From Microbacterium hydrocarbonoxydans (GTDB lineage: Bacteria; Actinomycetota; Actinomycetes; Actinomycetales; Microbacteriaceae), in contig NZ_FNSQ01000005.1 of assembly GCF_900105205.1 (NCBI RefSeq), positions 186,001-250,000 of the forward strand: a DNA stretch of 64,000 nucleotides. Reading direction: 5' to 3'. Under the pieces are notes generated by a model. That model was given only the letters and a program-made list of their open reading frames with translations. It made no database searches and was not told the origin of the DNA. Shown here in pieces: positions 8,717 to 18,010 of this stretch. The translations under genes were made by a program, and so were the position numbers. Numbering within the stretch: the stretch's first letter is position 1; the number at the start of each line of letters is the position of its first letter.

Positions 8717-10087
8717 TCAGGCAGCCGGAGGTACGACCCGCGGCGCGAGCACGGCTGCGGCGAGCGCGATGGCCCCGGCGAGGGCGAACACGGCGACGAA
8801 CGGGTCCCCCGCCTCCGCCACCGTCGCGAACAGCACACCCGTGATCGCGAGCGCGAGCGCGCTGCCGAACGACTCGGCGACCGTCATCGCCGCGCTGTTG
8901 AACCCCTGCGTCTCGGGGGCGGACATCTCCAGCGTCAGCGCGCTGCTGCGCGGACTCAGTAGTCCCATGCCGACGCCGGCCACCACCCACGACACGACGA
9001 TGACCGCGACGGGCGCGGTGAACACGGCGGCCGCGAGCGCGAGAGCCACTCCGGCGAAGACCAGCGCCGCACCGATCCGCACCGCGAGTGCGCTGGACAG
9101 GCGCGCGCCGAGGCGGCCCTGCACGGTCGCGGCCACCGACCAGGCGAGCGCCCCGCCCGTCAGCGAGAGTCCCGCGATCGTCGGCGACAGGGCGTAGCGC
9201 TCCGTCAGCAGGTAGGGGATGTAGACCTGCGCGCCGAAGAATCCTCCCGCCGCGAGACCACGCACGAGCAGCACGGAGGGGAGCCCGCGTCGCGCCCGTA
9301 GGGTGCCGGCCGGCAGGAGCGCCCGCACGGCGACGAGCGCGACGACCGCTGCCCCGGCGGCCAGGACCGGTCCCGCACCGGGGACGTCTCCGACGAGGTC
9401 GAGGCCGAGCACCGCGACGGCCGCGAGCACGGCCCAGCCCAGTCGACCGAGCGCCCACGGCGCCGAGGCGTCTCCCTCGCGGGAGAGTCCGCGCAGTGCC
9501 GGGACGACCATGAGCAGAGCGGGCACGACGAGGAAGACCACGCCGAGGAACACCCAGTGCCAGCTCCACAGCTCGGTCACCGCCCCGGCGATCGTCGGTC
9601 CGACGAGCGAGGGCACGACCCAGGCGGCGGCGAACCCGGCGAAGATCGCGGGATGCAGACTGCGCGGGTAGACACGGGCGACGACGACGTAGAGAGCGAC
9701 CATCAGTCCGCCGTTCCCGAGCCCCTGCGCGAAGCGCCCGGCGACGAGCACCTCCATGGTGGGCGCGAGCCCGGCCACGAGCAGCCCGACGACGAAGAGG
9801 GCGACCGCGGTGTACAGCGGCGCGACGGGTCCGCGGCGATCCGCCCAGTTGCCGGCGACGACCATGCCGATCACACCCGTGGCGAGAGGGCCGGCGAAGG
9901 CGAGCGCGTACAGCCGCTCTCCGTCGAGGTCGGCGCTCACGGCGGGCATCACGGTCGTGACGGCGAGGGATTCGAACGCCCCGAGGAACACCAGCGCGCA
10001 CGCGCCGATCGTGATCCAGACGTAGGCGCTGCTCAGGATGCCGGGGGTGGCCTGGGCGGTCTGCGCCCCGCCGGTGTCAGTGGTCAT
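8717..10087 (-). CDS. MFS transporter, drug-exporter type
   Basis: 456-aa major facilitator protein with about 12 hydrophobic helices. The loop 2-3 signature appears as GNWADRRGPVAPLY. The motif-C-like segment in helix 5 (ALYVVVARVYPRSLHPAIFA region) fits proton-coupled efflux pumps of the DHA type. Helix-rich Ala/Val composition is uniform, with no obvious truncation. Expression appears to be driven by a MerR-type promoter whose -10 ends 7 nt before the ATG, predicting a leaderless mRNA and induction by an unlinked MerR-family activator. Substrate unknown; multidrug or metabolite export is inferred. Confidence 0.88.
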   Translation of the reverse strand: MTTDTGGAQTAQATPGILSSAYVWITIGACALVFLGAFESLAVTTVMPAVSADLDGERLYALAFAGPLATGVIGMVVAGNWADRRGPVAPLYTAVALFVVGLLVAGLAPTMEVLVAGRFAQGLGNGGLMVALYVVVARVYPRSLHPAIFAGFAAAWVVPSLVGPTIAGAVTELWSWHWVFLGVVFLVVPALLMVVPALRGLSREGDASAPWALGRLGWAVLAAVAVLGLDLVGDVPGAGPVLAAGAAVVALVAVRALLPAGTLRARRGLPSVLLVRGLAAGGFFGAQVYIPYLLTERYALSPTIAGLSLTGGALAWSVAATVQGRLGARLSSALAVRIGAALVFAGVALALAAAVFTAPVAVIVVSWVVAGVGMGLLSPRSSALTLEMSAPETQGFNSAAMTVAESFGSALALAITGVLFATVAEAGDPFVAVFALAGAIALAAAVLAPRVVPPAA

Positions 10088-10094
10088 AAGGTCG

Positions 10095-10125
10095 ACCGTA
10101 AAACCTCAACAAAGGTTGAGGTCAA
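10095..10125 (-). promoter_or_regulatory. MerR-type promoter/operator for the MFS gene
   Basis: On the minus strand, -35 TTGACC (10125-10120) and -10 TACGGT (10100-10095) are separated by 19 nt, the over-long spacing typical of MerR-activated promoters. The spacer overlaps the perfect inverted repeat ACCTCAAC-CTTT-GTTGAGGT (10103-10122). The ATG at 10087 follows the -10 by 7 nt. No MerR gene is present in this window. Confidence 0.7.
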
Positions 10126-10144
10126 GTCGAGCTCGCCGCGCGTC

Positions 10145-11254
10145 TCAGCGAGCGGGGAGGAAGTGCGTGGGCGTCGGCACCTGAGCCGTGTGCCGGATGC
10201 CGAGCGGCGCCCCGGTCCGCTCGTCGAGGTCGAGCAGTGCGACGGTGTCGGACCGCTGCCCTGCGACGAGCAGCTTGCCCTCGTGCACGAGGTGGTGGCG
10301 GGGCCAGTCGACGCCGGAGTCGACCAGTGCGATCGACTCGAGAGTCTCGCCCTGACCGCGCACCCGCAGCGCCGCGATCGTATTGCTGCCGCGCAGCGCC
10401 GTGTAGAGGAACTGACCGTCTCGACTGCGGACGAGCTCTGCCGGGAAGTCGACCCCGATCTCGGCGATCGGACTCGCGAGCACCGAGGACACCACAGCCC
10501 AGGTGCCGTCGGGTCCCGCTGCGAGGGTGAACACCTCGCACGAGTACTCGGTGACGATGTGAAGGTGACCGCTGGGGTGCACGACCATGTGGCGAGGACC
10601 GGTGCCTGCGGGCAGCACGACCTCGTGGTCGAGCACCAGAGCGCCGCCGGTCGGACGCCAGATGCGCACGAGGTCGAATCCGAGATCGGTGGTCGCGATG
10701 CGGCCGTCCGCGAGGAAGGCGGCGGAGTGCGCGTGCGATACCCGCTCCTCGCCCGCGGCGGTGCGCTCCCCCGGATGCGGATCGGATGCCGCCGCGGCGA
10801 CCCCCGCAGGGGCCGAGGCCTCGATCGGCTCGCCCAGCAGCGCGGCACGCAGCTCGGCGGCGGTGTTCGCGGCATCCGGCACCAGGCGCCCCTGCCCGTC
10901 GATGCCGATGCGCACGACCCGACCGTCGCCGTAGCAGCTCGCGATGAGGAACGATCCGCTGGAGGAGACGGCCACGTGGCACACTCCGTCACCCGCCTCG
11001 ACGGGGTCGCCGAGAGGGCGAAGGTCCGACTCGCCGCTGCGCGCGAACGCCTGCACCGCGGCATCCCCTTCGAGCGCCGCATAGACGACGTCGAGCGTCG
11101 GATGCTGCGCCAGCCAAGAGGGCGAGGGCGTCTGCGTCACCGCGCCTCGGTACTCCAGGGCCGTCGGAGCACTCTCGTCGCCCGCCAGCAGGCCGATGCC
11201 GTCGGCAGAGCCGTCCATCGCGGGTCCGTACCCGCCGAGCCAGAAGCGAGTCAT
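10145..11254 (-). CDS. Lactonase family beta-propeller protein (6-phosphogluconolactonase-like)
   Basis: 369-aa YbhE/Pgl-type seven-bladed propeller protein. Blade-like repeats run through the whole chain, with conserved segments VCHVAVSSSGSFLIASCYGDG, AHSAAFLADGRIATTDLGFD, GPRHMVVHPSGHLHIVTEYS and HHLVHEGKLLVAGQRSDTVALLDLD. Relatives hydrolyse 6-phosphogluconolactone or other sugar lactones in the cytoplasm. No signal peptide is present. It starts 8 nt after the purA stop, with AAGGGAA as RBS in that gap, so it is the second gene of a purA operon. A pentose-phosphate or salvage link is inferred from family membership only. Confidence 0.85.
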   Translation of the reverse strand: MTRFWLGGYGPAMDGSADGIGLLAGDESAPTALEYRGAVTQTPSPSWLAQHPTLDVVYAALEGDAAVQAFARSGESDLRPLGDPVEAGDGVCHVAVSSSGSFLIASCYGDGRVVRIGIDGQGRLVPDAANTAAELRAALLGEPIEASAPAGVAAAASDPHPGERTAAGEERVSHAHSAAFLADGRIATTDLGFDLVRIWRPTGGALVLDHEVVLPAGTGPRHMVVHPSGHLHIVTEYSCEVFTLAAGPDGTWAVVSSVLASPIAEIGVDFPAELVRSRDGQFLYTALRGSNTIAALRVRGQGETLESIALVDSGVDWPRHHLVHEGKLLVAGQRSDTVALLDLDERTGAPLGIRHTAQVPTPTHFLPAR

Positions 11255-11262
11255 GATTCCCT

Positions 11263-12549
11263 TCAGTCCAGGAGGTCGTGGCGCACGACGACCTGGTCGC
11301 GCTCGGGTCCGACGCCGATGACCGAGATGCGCGTGTTGCTCATGGCCTCGAGGGCGAGCACGTAGTCCTGCGCGTTCTGCGGCAGATCGTCGAAGCTGCG
11401 CGCGGTCGAGATGTCCTCGCTCCAGCCCGGGAAGTACTCCAGGACCGGCGTCGCGTGGTGGAAGTCGGTCTGGTTGACCGGCACCTCATCGAACCGCTGG
11501 CCGTCGACGTCGTACGCCACGCACACCGGGATCTGCTCGAGACCGGTGAGGATGTCGAGCTTGGTGAGCACGAGGTCGGTGATGCCGTTCACGCGGGTGG
11601 CATAGCGGGTGATCGGCGCGTCGTACCAGCCGACCCGGCGCGGGCGGCCGGTGGTGGTGCCGAACTCGAAACCGCGCGAGCGCAGCCATTCGCCCTGCTC
11701 GTCGAACAGCTCGGTCGGGAACGGGCCCGATCCGACACGGGTCGTGTAGGCCTTGACGATGCCGACGATGCGGTCGAGCGCTCCGGGGCCGACGCCCGAG
11801 CCGGTGGAGGCGCCACCGGCGGTCGCCGAGGACGAGGTGACGAACGGGTAGGTACCGTGGTCGACATCCAGCATGGTGGCCTGGCCACCCTCGAAGACGA
11901 CGACCTCGTCGCGGCGCAGCGCCTCGTCGAGCAGGTAGCCGGTGTCGGCGACCATCGGACGCAGCCGCTCGGCGTACGAGAGCAGGTCCTCGACGACCTC
12001 GTCGGCGGTGATCGCGCGGCGGTTGAAGATCTTCACCAGCAGGTGGTTCTTCTGGTCGAGGGCGCCCTCGACCTTCTGGCGCAGGATGTTCTCGTCGAAC
12101 AGGTCCTGCACGCGGATGCCGACGCGGTTGATCTTGTCGGCGTAGGCCGGTCCGATGCCGCGGCCGGTGGTGCCGATCATCCGCTTGCCGAGGAAGCGCT
12201 CTGTCACCTTGTCGAGGGTGCGGTGGTACTGGGTGATGATGTGCGCGTTGGCGCTCACCTTCAGGCGGGAGACGTCGATGCCGCGGCCGCCGAGGGCTTC
12301 GAGCTCGCTGAACAGCACTTCGAGGTCGATCACGACGCCGTTGCCGATGACCGGCGTGACCCCGGGCGAGAGGATGCCGGAGGGGAGCAGATGGAGGGCG
12401 TACTTCTCGTTGCCGACCACGACGGTGTGCCCGGCGTTGTTGCCGCCGTTGAACTTCACGACCCAGTCGGTGCGCTCGCCGAGCAGGTCGGTGGCCTTGC
12501 CCTTGCCCTCATCGCCCCACTGGACGCCGACGATAACGATTCCTGGCAT
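11263..12549 (-). CDS. purA: Adenylosuccinate synthetase
   Basis: 428-aa enzyme that condenses IMP and aspartate with GTP to adenylosuccinate, the committed step to AMP. Family hallmarks are intact: the GTP loop QWGDEGKGK with catalytic Asp13, NNAGHTVVV with catalytic His41, [21 protein letters not shown], and the C-terminal TKLDILTGL base-recognition motif. The length is standard for bacteria. The ATG at 12549 gives the canonical [18 protein letters not shown] start and has an AAGGGGG Shine-Dalgarno; upstream in-frame sequence has no similarity to the family. Co-transcribed with the downstream lactonase-like gene. Confidence 0.98.
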   Translation of the reverse strand: MPGIVIVGVQWGDEGKGKATDLLGERTDWVVKFNGGNNAGHTVVVGNEKYALHLLPSGILSPGVTPVIGNGVVIDLEVLFSELEALGGRGIDVSRLKVSANAHIITQYHRTLDKVTERFLGKRMIGTTGRGIGPAYADKINRVGIRVQDLFDENILRQKVEGALDQKNHLLVKIFNRRAITADEVVEDLLSYAERLRPMVADTGYLLDEALRRDEVVVFEGGQATMLDVDHGTYPFVTSSSATAGGASTGSGVGPGALDRIVGIVKAYTTRVGSGPFPTELFDEQGEWLRSRGFEFGTTTGRPRRVGWYDAPITRYATRVNGITDLVLTKLDILTGLEQIPVCVAYDVDGQRFDEVPVNQTDFHHATPVLEYFPGWSEDISTARSFDDLPQNAQDYVLALEAMSNTRISVIGVGPERDQVVVRHDLLD

Positions 12550-12777
12550 GGGTATCCCCCTTGCTTCCGCCGGGTTTGCACCGGCTGATGAGCTGGCCCT
12601 CTGCGGGCGGCTCCATCCTATCGAAGGGTTGTTCCGGGCCGTCCGGGCTGTGGAGGCTGCGGTCCTGACGCCCGTCTGCGGTCCGCCTGACGGCGAAGCG
12701 GGTCGATGGCGGGAATCGAGCGGATGCTGTCGCTCCGGCGCATCGCCGATGTCGGTGGCCGGTGGCACGATCAGAGG

Positions 12778-13710
12778 ATGCCGAAGACCGGTCGCGTGAA
12801 TCGCGACGACATCCTTCACACCGAGCAGCCCAGCCGCCAGGGGCCGCTCGTGCTCGTCGCCGCCATCGTGACGGTCGTGCTGTGGGCGTCGGCATTCATC
12901 GGCATCCGCGGTGCAGGACCGCACTTCGACCCCGGAGCCCTGGCGCTGCTGCGCATGGCCGTCGGCAGCGCCGCGCTCGCGATCATCGCGGTGCGGCACG
13001 GCATCCGTCTTCCCGAGCGTCGGCACTGGTGGCTGGTCGTCGTGTGGGGTGTCGGATGGTTCTGCGTCTACAACCTGGCGCTGAACGCGGCCGAGCGCAC
13101 CCTCGATGCGGGGACGGCCGCGATGGTGGTGAACCTCGCACCGCTCATGGTCGTGGTCTTCAGCGGGCTGTTCCTGCGCGAGGGCTTCCCGAAGCCCCTC
13201 ATCATCGGAGCCCCGATCGCCTTCCTGGGCGTCGTGCTGATCGGCATGAACTCGTCGACCAGCGAAGGGCCCGATATCTCCGGGTTGCTCCTCGCCCTGC
13301 TCGCGGCGGTGATGTATGCCGGATGCACCTTGCTGCAGAAGCATCTGCTGAGCGCCGGATCCGACGCGACGACGCTGACCTGGTTCGGCGCGCTGGCCGG
13401 CACCGTCGCGCTGCTCCCGTGGACGGGCAGCCTGATCGGCGCCCTCCAGACCGCTCCGATCGACGCGACGCTCTGGGTCGTCTACCTCGGCATCTTCCCG
13501 ACCGCGATCGCGTTCACGACCTGGGCCTATGTGCTGCAGCGCAGCACCGCCGGGCAGACCTCCGCGACGACCTATGTGGTCCCGGCGATCGCCATCCTGA
13601 TGTCGTGGGCGATCCTCGGCGAGGTTCCCACTCCGCTCATGTTCGTGGGCGGCACGCTGTGCCTTCTCGGGGTGCTCGTCACCCGGATGCGCTGGGGCCG
13701 CCGCGCCTGA
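12778..13710 (+). CDS. EamA family DMT transporter
   Basis: 310-aa drug/metabolite transporter with ten membrane helices arranged as two EamA repeats (about 20-150 and 165-305). Each repeat ends in an acidic-free hydrophobic helix ([21 protein letters not shown] and [20 protein letters not shown]), the typical family pattern. It probably exports amino acids or small metabolites; the substrate is not predictable. The ATG at 12778 is chosen because a CACGAT -10-like hexamer lies 6 nt upstream, matching other leaderless genes here; upstream codons are not protein-like. Positions 12550-12777 hold no gene. Confidence 0.87.
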   Translation: MPKTGRVNRDDILHTEQPSRQGPLVLVAAIVTVVLWASAFIGIRGAGPHFDPGALALLRMAVGSAALAIIAVRHGIRLPERRHWWLVVVWGVGWFCVYNLALNAAERTLDAGTAAMVVNLAPLMVVVFSGLFLREGFPKPLIIGAPIAFLGVVLIGMNSSTSEGPDISGLLLALLAAVMYAGCTLLQKHLLSAGSDATTLTWFGALAGTVALLPWTGSLIGALQTAPIDATLWVVYLGIFPTAIAFTTWAYVLQRSTAGQTSATTYVVPAIAILMSWAILGEVPTPLMFVGGTLCLLGVLVTRMRWGRRA

Positions 13711-13952
13711 TCCGTCCCGGCGCTCGCGCCGACCCTTGCGCTGACTCGGCTCTGGCTGCGCGCCGTCGCGTCGTGCCTTCGCGTCGGACCGCACGCTGTC
13801 TGCCCGCGCGCTGTGTGGCCGCGATGCGCCCCGCCCCGCCGCATCCTGTCCCGTCGCAACGCGCCCCGCCCCGCCGCGCCCCGCGAGCAGATCCGTGGGG
13901 CGCACTGTCGAGCCCGCCCGGCGTGTGACTCTTACCCGCGCCCATCCGGACC

Positions 13953-14247
13953 GTGCGCGGTCAAAAACGGACCCCAAGGCCGCGTTCCGGATGCACAACT
14001 GACCACGCACCGACCAGCACCGAGACCCTCACTGACGCCCGCGTCCATCTCATCCCTGCGTGGTCAAAAACGCACCGCAGAACCCCGCCACGCATGCACA
14101 ATTGACCACTCACCGCGCATCCGGTGCACAACTGACCCCGCACCACACTCCCGTACCGGCCGCACTCGCGCCCCGCGCTATCGCAACCGTGAGTGGTCAA
14201 AAACGCACCGCAGAACCCCGCCACGCATGCACAATTGACCACGCACC
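13953..14247. repeat. Array of TGACCAC-family palindromic elements
   Basis: Three full elements lie at 13953-14010, 14057-14114 and 14189-14247. Each begins with a GTGnGnGGTCAAAAACG-like arm and ends with a GCACAAyTGACCACnCAC arm. Elements two and three are identical over about 49 bp (14061-14109 and its copy 132 bp later). Extra half-arms lie at 14123-14142 and about 14250-14282. The array fills the gap between the convergent DMT and MscS genes. Positions 13711-13952 are C-rich, with no gene or clear signal. Confidence 0.85.
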
Positions 14248-14299
14248 GCGTCTCGCATGCAGAGTCGACCCCACACACCACACCCCAACCACCCGGGGC

Positions 14300-15745
14300 T
14301 CAGCGCGGCGACACCGACCGGCCCTGACGAAGCGACCCGCGCGTGCCCTCGATGCTGCTGATCATGTCACCCGCGAGCTTGCGCTTGAGCTCGAGCGATT
14401 CGCCGATCTCCGCCGCAAGGCGCGGACGGGTGCGGATCAGCTCGTCGACCGTCGCGAGAGGCAGCACCACGACGGTCAAAATCTCGCCGGCTACCGTGAC
14501 GGCCTGCGTCCGCTCCCGGGTCAGCGCGGTCTGGCCGATGATGTCGCCCCTCTCGGCAGTCGCGAACTCGACCCGTCCGCCGTCGACCTCGACCGCGAGC
14601 AGCGCGCGCCCCGACACGACCACACGCACCTCGTCGGGCACGACGCCACTGGGCAGCACGACCTCGCCGACGCCGTAGCGCTCGAGGTGCGAGGACTGCA
14701 GCATCGCCTCGAGGTCGTCGTCGTGCAGGTGCAGGGTGCCGCCGATGGCCGTCAAGGCCTCCGCGAGGCGCCCCGGCTCGGAGATCGGATCCGTCGAGTC
14801 GCCATCGAGCGCGAATCCGTGGCGGCGGGCCGCGTACCAGAGCCACGACAGGTAGGTGGAGAGTGCGCGTCCCGCATCCGCCGGTCCGGCGACGGGGATC
14901 GAGACGCTGTAGGCGCCACCGCCCGCATAGCTCACGGACGCGCGCTCGCGGTCGGCGAGCATGGGCAGCGCGTCCGCGACCTCGACCAGCAGCGCCATGA
15001 CCTCGTGCGGGGGATCATCCGTCGCGAACTTCACGTCGGTGGATGCCGAGTACGGCCCCTCCGGCTCCGAGAGGTTCGTGAACGACGCCCCCGACAGGCT
15101 GGAGTTCGGCACGATCTGGATGCCGGATCCGGTGTCGATGTGCACGGCCCGCCAGTTGACCTCGATCACCCGCCCTCGCACTCCGGCAGCATCGAGGAAG
15201 TCGCCGATCTTGAACGGCTGCTCGAACAGGAGGAGCAGTCCGGAGATCACCCCTCCGACCGCGTTCTGCAGTGCAAGGCCGATGACGATCGATCCGACGC
15301 CGAGGGCCGTGAAGAGGCCGCCGACGTCGGCATCCCACACCCAGGAGAACAGCAGCGCGAGCCCGAGCGCGACGAGCACCAGCCGGGCGATCTCGACGAA
15401 GATCGTCGGGATGCGCTTGCGCCACGAGTCCTCGGCGGCGTTCGCGAACAGGGCGACGTTGAATGCAGACAGCAGCAGCAGGATCACCAGGAACCCGAAG
15501 ATCGTCGCAGCGACGCGCGTCCACACCTGGTCGGCCGGCGACTGGATCGCGAACGCCAGCAGCGCGAACAGCGCCCCGACCGGGATCACGCCGTTGCGAA
15601 GCAGGCGCAGGGGACCTGCGAGCGGGTTGTTGCGGCGCCGGAGACCGTTGATCAGCTCGGTGAGGACGACGAGCAGCACCGGCACACCGACGGCGAGGGC
15701 GATGACCCACCAGCCCCAGCCGTCGCGGAACGCGTCGTCGAGCAT
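14300..15745 (-). CDS. Mechanosensitive channel (MscS family) with C-terminal cyclic-nucleotide-binding domain
   Basis: 481-aa inner-membrane protein. Four N-terminal helices (about 12-32, 48-68, 82-102, 125-145) lead into the pore helix GGLFTALGVGSIVIGLALQNAVGGVISG and the MscS beta domain (FKIGDFLDAAGVRGRVIEVNWRAV, then IVPNSSLSGASFTN). Residues about 330-450 form a cNMP-binding/Crp-like beta-roll (GEVVLPSGVVPDEVRVVVSGRALL, then GDIIGQTAL). The domain order matches bacterial cyclic-nucleotide-gated MscS channels. Its ATG lies 1 nt past the stop of the cyclase-like gene, so the two are translationally coupled. Inferred role: osmotic or ion channel modulated by a cyclic nucleotide. Confidence 0.92.
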   Translation of the reverse strand: MLDDAFRDGWGWWVIALAVGVPVLLVVLTELINGLRRRNNPLAGPLRLLRNGVIPVGALFALLAFAIQSPADQVWTRVAATIFGFLVILLLLSAFNVALFANAAEDSWRKRIPTIFVEIARLVLVALGLALLFSWVWDADVGGLFTALGVGSIVIGLALQNAVGGVISGLLLLFEQPFKIGDFLDAAGVRGRVIEVNWRAVHIDTGSGIQIVPNSSLSGASFTNLSEPEGPYSASTDVKFATDDPPHEVMALLVEVADALPMLADRERASVSYAGGGAYSVSIPVAGPADAGRALSTYLSWLWYAARRHGFALDGDSTDPISEPGRLAEALTAIGGTLHLHDDDLEAMLQSSHLERYGVGEVVLPSGVVPDEVRVVVSGRALLAVEVDGGRVEFATAERGDIIGQTALTRERTQAVTVAGEILTVVVLPLATVDELIRTRPRLAAEIGESLELKRKLAGDMISSIEGTRGSLRQGRSVSPR

Positions 15746-15746
15746 G

Positions 15747-17897
15747 TCAGCCCACCTTCCAGACGGTCTCGCTCTTGCCGTGCGTCTCGACGGCGCCGGC
15801 CTCGGTGAACGTGAAGATCTCGCGCGTGCGGTCGTAGACCGTCTGGCTCACGTAGACGCCGGGTTCACCGGTGACCGAGCGCACCCGGTACGCGAGGTTC
15901 ACCGCATCGCCCCACAGGTCGTATGCGAGGCTCGTCCGCGCGACCAGGCCGCTGGTGACCGTGCCGGTGTCGACGCCGGCCCGCAGACCGATCGAGGCGC
16001 CGTTCTGCGCGTTGAACCGCTCGACGACGCCGAGCAGGCTGCGCGCGAACTCGACACTGCGACGCACGTTGTCGACCCGGGGGATGACGAGACCGGATGA
16101 CGCGAGGTAGCCGCCGCGCAGGGTGCGGACCTTCTCCACTCCGGCTTTCTCCGCCGCCTCGTCGAAGCCCCTCATGAGCGTGTTGAGGTGCCCGATCTCC
16201 TGCTCGGGGCTCAGACCGCGCGCGTACTCGTCGAAGTCCACCAGCTCGGCGAACACGACGGACACGTTCTCATGCGCTTCGGAGATCGCCTCGTCGCCCT
16301 GCTTGTACTTCGCCGCGACGCTCTCGGGCATCAGGGTCAGCAGCAGCTTCTCGTTCTCCGCCTGCTGCTCGTCGATCAGTTCCTGCTTGATGCGCAGACT
16401 CGACGCCATGTCGTTGAAGGCACTGCCGAGATCCCCGAACTCGTCGCGTGATCCCTGCGGCACCTGCACGTCGAGATCGCCTTCCGCGACCCGGTGCACG
16501 GCACCGACGAGGCGGCGCACTGGACGCGTGAACACCTGCGCCAGCAGCAGCGACAGGAGTGAGACTCCGAGCAGGATGCCGAGCAGCGACAGCAGCACGG
16601 TGCGGGTGAAGTCGGTGACGGGCGCGAACGCTTCCTCCTGATCGATGTGGGCGACGATCACCCAGTTGAGTCCGTCGATGTCGAGCGGCGCGTAGGCGAC
16701 GAGACTCTCCCCGTCGGAGTACTCCGCGGCGAGCGCGGTTCCGGTGCGGCCCTTGAGCGCTTCGGTGACAGCGAGATCGTCGACCGGCTGGAGCTGCACG
16801 GTGCCCTTCACCGCGACGATTCGTTCTGCGACCGCCGGCGCAGTGCCGTTCTCGACCACGGCCTCGGTATACCGCTCAGGGTCCTCGAGAAGAAGGCGTG
16901 ACGTGCTGCGCATGAGCAGGTCCGGGCCCGCGATGTAGACCTCGCCGGTGTCCCCGAGCCCCTGCTGCTTCCACCGCCCGTCGCCCGTCATCACCGTGTT
17001 GATCTGCTCGACCGGCACTTGGACGGCGATCACGCCGACGATGTTGGTCGAGCTCCCGATCGGTGACAGCACCCAGGCCGTGGGTATGTTGAGCGAGGGA
17101 AGATACCGCTCGAAATCAGTCGTGATCACCTCATCGATCGATCCGTTGCGCAGAACCTCTTCGAAGGCCTTGGTGAGGGTCGAGTTCGCGTACGGCTCCT
17201 CTTGGACATTGACTCCGAGGTCGACGCTCTTGTACGCACTGAAGACGACGTTCGCATCGGTGTCGAGGATCAGGACGTCCTCGTAGTCCAAGGTCTCGAC
17301 CAACCCGGTGAAGTACGGACCGTATTCGATGTTCGCGCGCGTCCACGCGCTGCCGTCGCCTGCATCGGCAAGGGCCAGCCCCGTGTCGTAGTCGTCGTAG
17401 TCGCGGCCAGCGGTGTACAGCGATTGCACGTACTTGCCCGCGGTGGATGCCGGAATGAACGCCGCGGGTTCGTAGTCCAGCCCGCTGCGCTGTTCGAGCG
17501 CCGGCACGAAGGAGTCGGTGTAGTACTGCTCCAACTCGGCATCCACGCTCGGATCGAGCTCGGTCGTCTGCAACTCGGCGAACGCATCGACGAAAGCGGT
17601 CGCTCCCTCGACAGCGCTCGCGTTTCGCGAATCCAGCAGCACACCGCGCTGGATGCCCGCGAACTCGTTCTCGATGGCCGTCGCGCGCAGCTCTCGAATC
17701 GTCGTCAGCTGCTCGATCGCCGAGTCACGGAGGGAGTCCCGCCCGTTGAAGAAGCCGATGACGCCGACGATCGCGGACGATGAGAGGCTGACCGCGAGCA
17801 GCATGATGAGCAGCTTCGACTGGATGCTGAGCCCGACCCTCCCGCGCCATCTCGGTCGTCGATTCTCGGTGGTCGTCCCCGTCGTGCCCTCGCTCAT
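15747..17897 (-). CDS. Membrane cache-HAMP protein with class III nucleotidyl cyclase domain (degenerate active site)
   Basis: 716-aa receptor-like protein: TM1 at about 27-49, a large extracytoplasmic dCache-like sensor (about 55-430), TM2 around 450, HAMP (VFTRPVRRLVGAVHRVAEGDLDV...), a short coiled linker, then a class III cyclase homology domain from residue 543. The adenine/ribose-side residues are kept (LWGDAVN with D664 and N667, R671). The metal ligands are altered: the first Asp is Glu551 (FAEL) and the second is Gly595 (TLRGGYLASSG), and the purine-selecting Lys is Arg591. The start at 17897 has GGAGGGG 5 nt upstream; the longer frame reads into a divergent promoter. The downstream gene encodes a cNMP-binding channel. 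It may be a weak cyclase or a nucleotide-sensing pseudo-cyclase. Confidence 0.88.
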   Translation of the reverse strand: MSEGTTGTTTENRRPRWRGRVGLSIQSKLLIMLLAVSLSSSAIVGVIGFFNGRDSLRDSAIEQLTTIRELRATAIENEFAGIQRGVLLDSRNASAVEGATAFVDAFAELQTTELDPSVDAELEQYYTDSFVPALEQRSGLDYEPAAFIPASTAGKYVQSLYTAGRDYDDYDTGLALADAGDGSAWTRANIEYGPYFTGLVETLDYEDVLILDTDANVVFSAYKSVDLGVNVQEEPYANSTLTKAFEEVLRNGSIDEVITTDFERYLPSLNIPTAWVLSPIGSSTNIVGVIAVQVPVEQINTVMTGDGRWKQQGLGDTGEVYIAGPDLLMRSTSRLLLEDPERYTEAVVENGTAPAVAERIVAVKGTVQLQPVDDLAVTEALKGRTGTALAAEYSDGESLVAYAPLDIDGLNWVIVAHIDQEEAFAPVTDFTRTVLLSLLGILLGVSLLSLLLAQVFTRPVRRLVGAVHRVAEGDLDVQVPQGSRDEFGDLGSAFNDMASSLRIKQELIDEQQAENEKLLLTLMPESVAAKYKQGDEAISEAHENVSVVFAELVDFDEYARGLSPEQEIGHLNTLMRGFDEAAEKAGVEKVRTLRGGYLASSGLVIPRVDNVRRSVEFARSLLGVVERFNAQNGASIGLRAGVDTGTVTSGLVARTSLAYDLWGDAVNLAYRVRSVTGEPGVYVSQTVYDRTREIFTFTEAGAVETHGKSETVWKVG

Positions 17898-18010
17898 GTG
17901 CCCCTCCGGCCGCCGCGCGCTGTGCTCTTGCGCCGACGCTATCGACATACCGGTATTTCGGTCTAGCATCCGCGGGCATCCTGGCCGATAAAGTGTGCCC
18001 GGAGGCGAAT

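Noticed and set aside
17947..17956. ATACCGGTAT palindrome as an operator between the cyclase-like and Pr6Pr genes
   Set aside because: Only 10 bp, no regulator nearby, and no second copy in the window (36315 has only the left part); not enough support for a separate feature.
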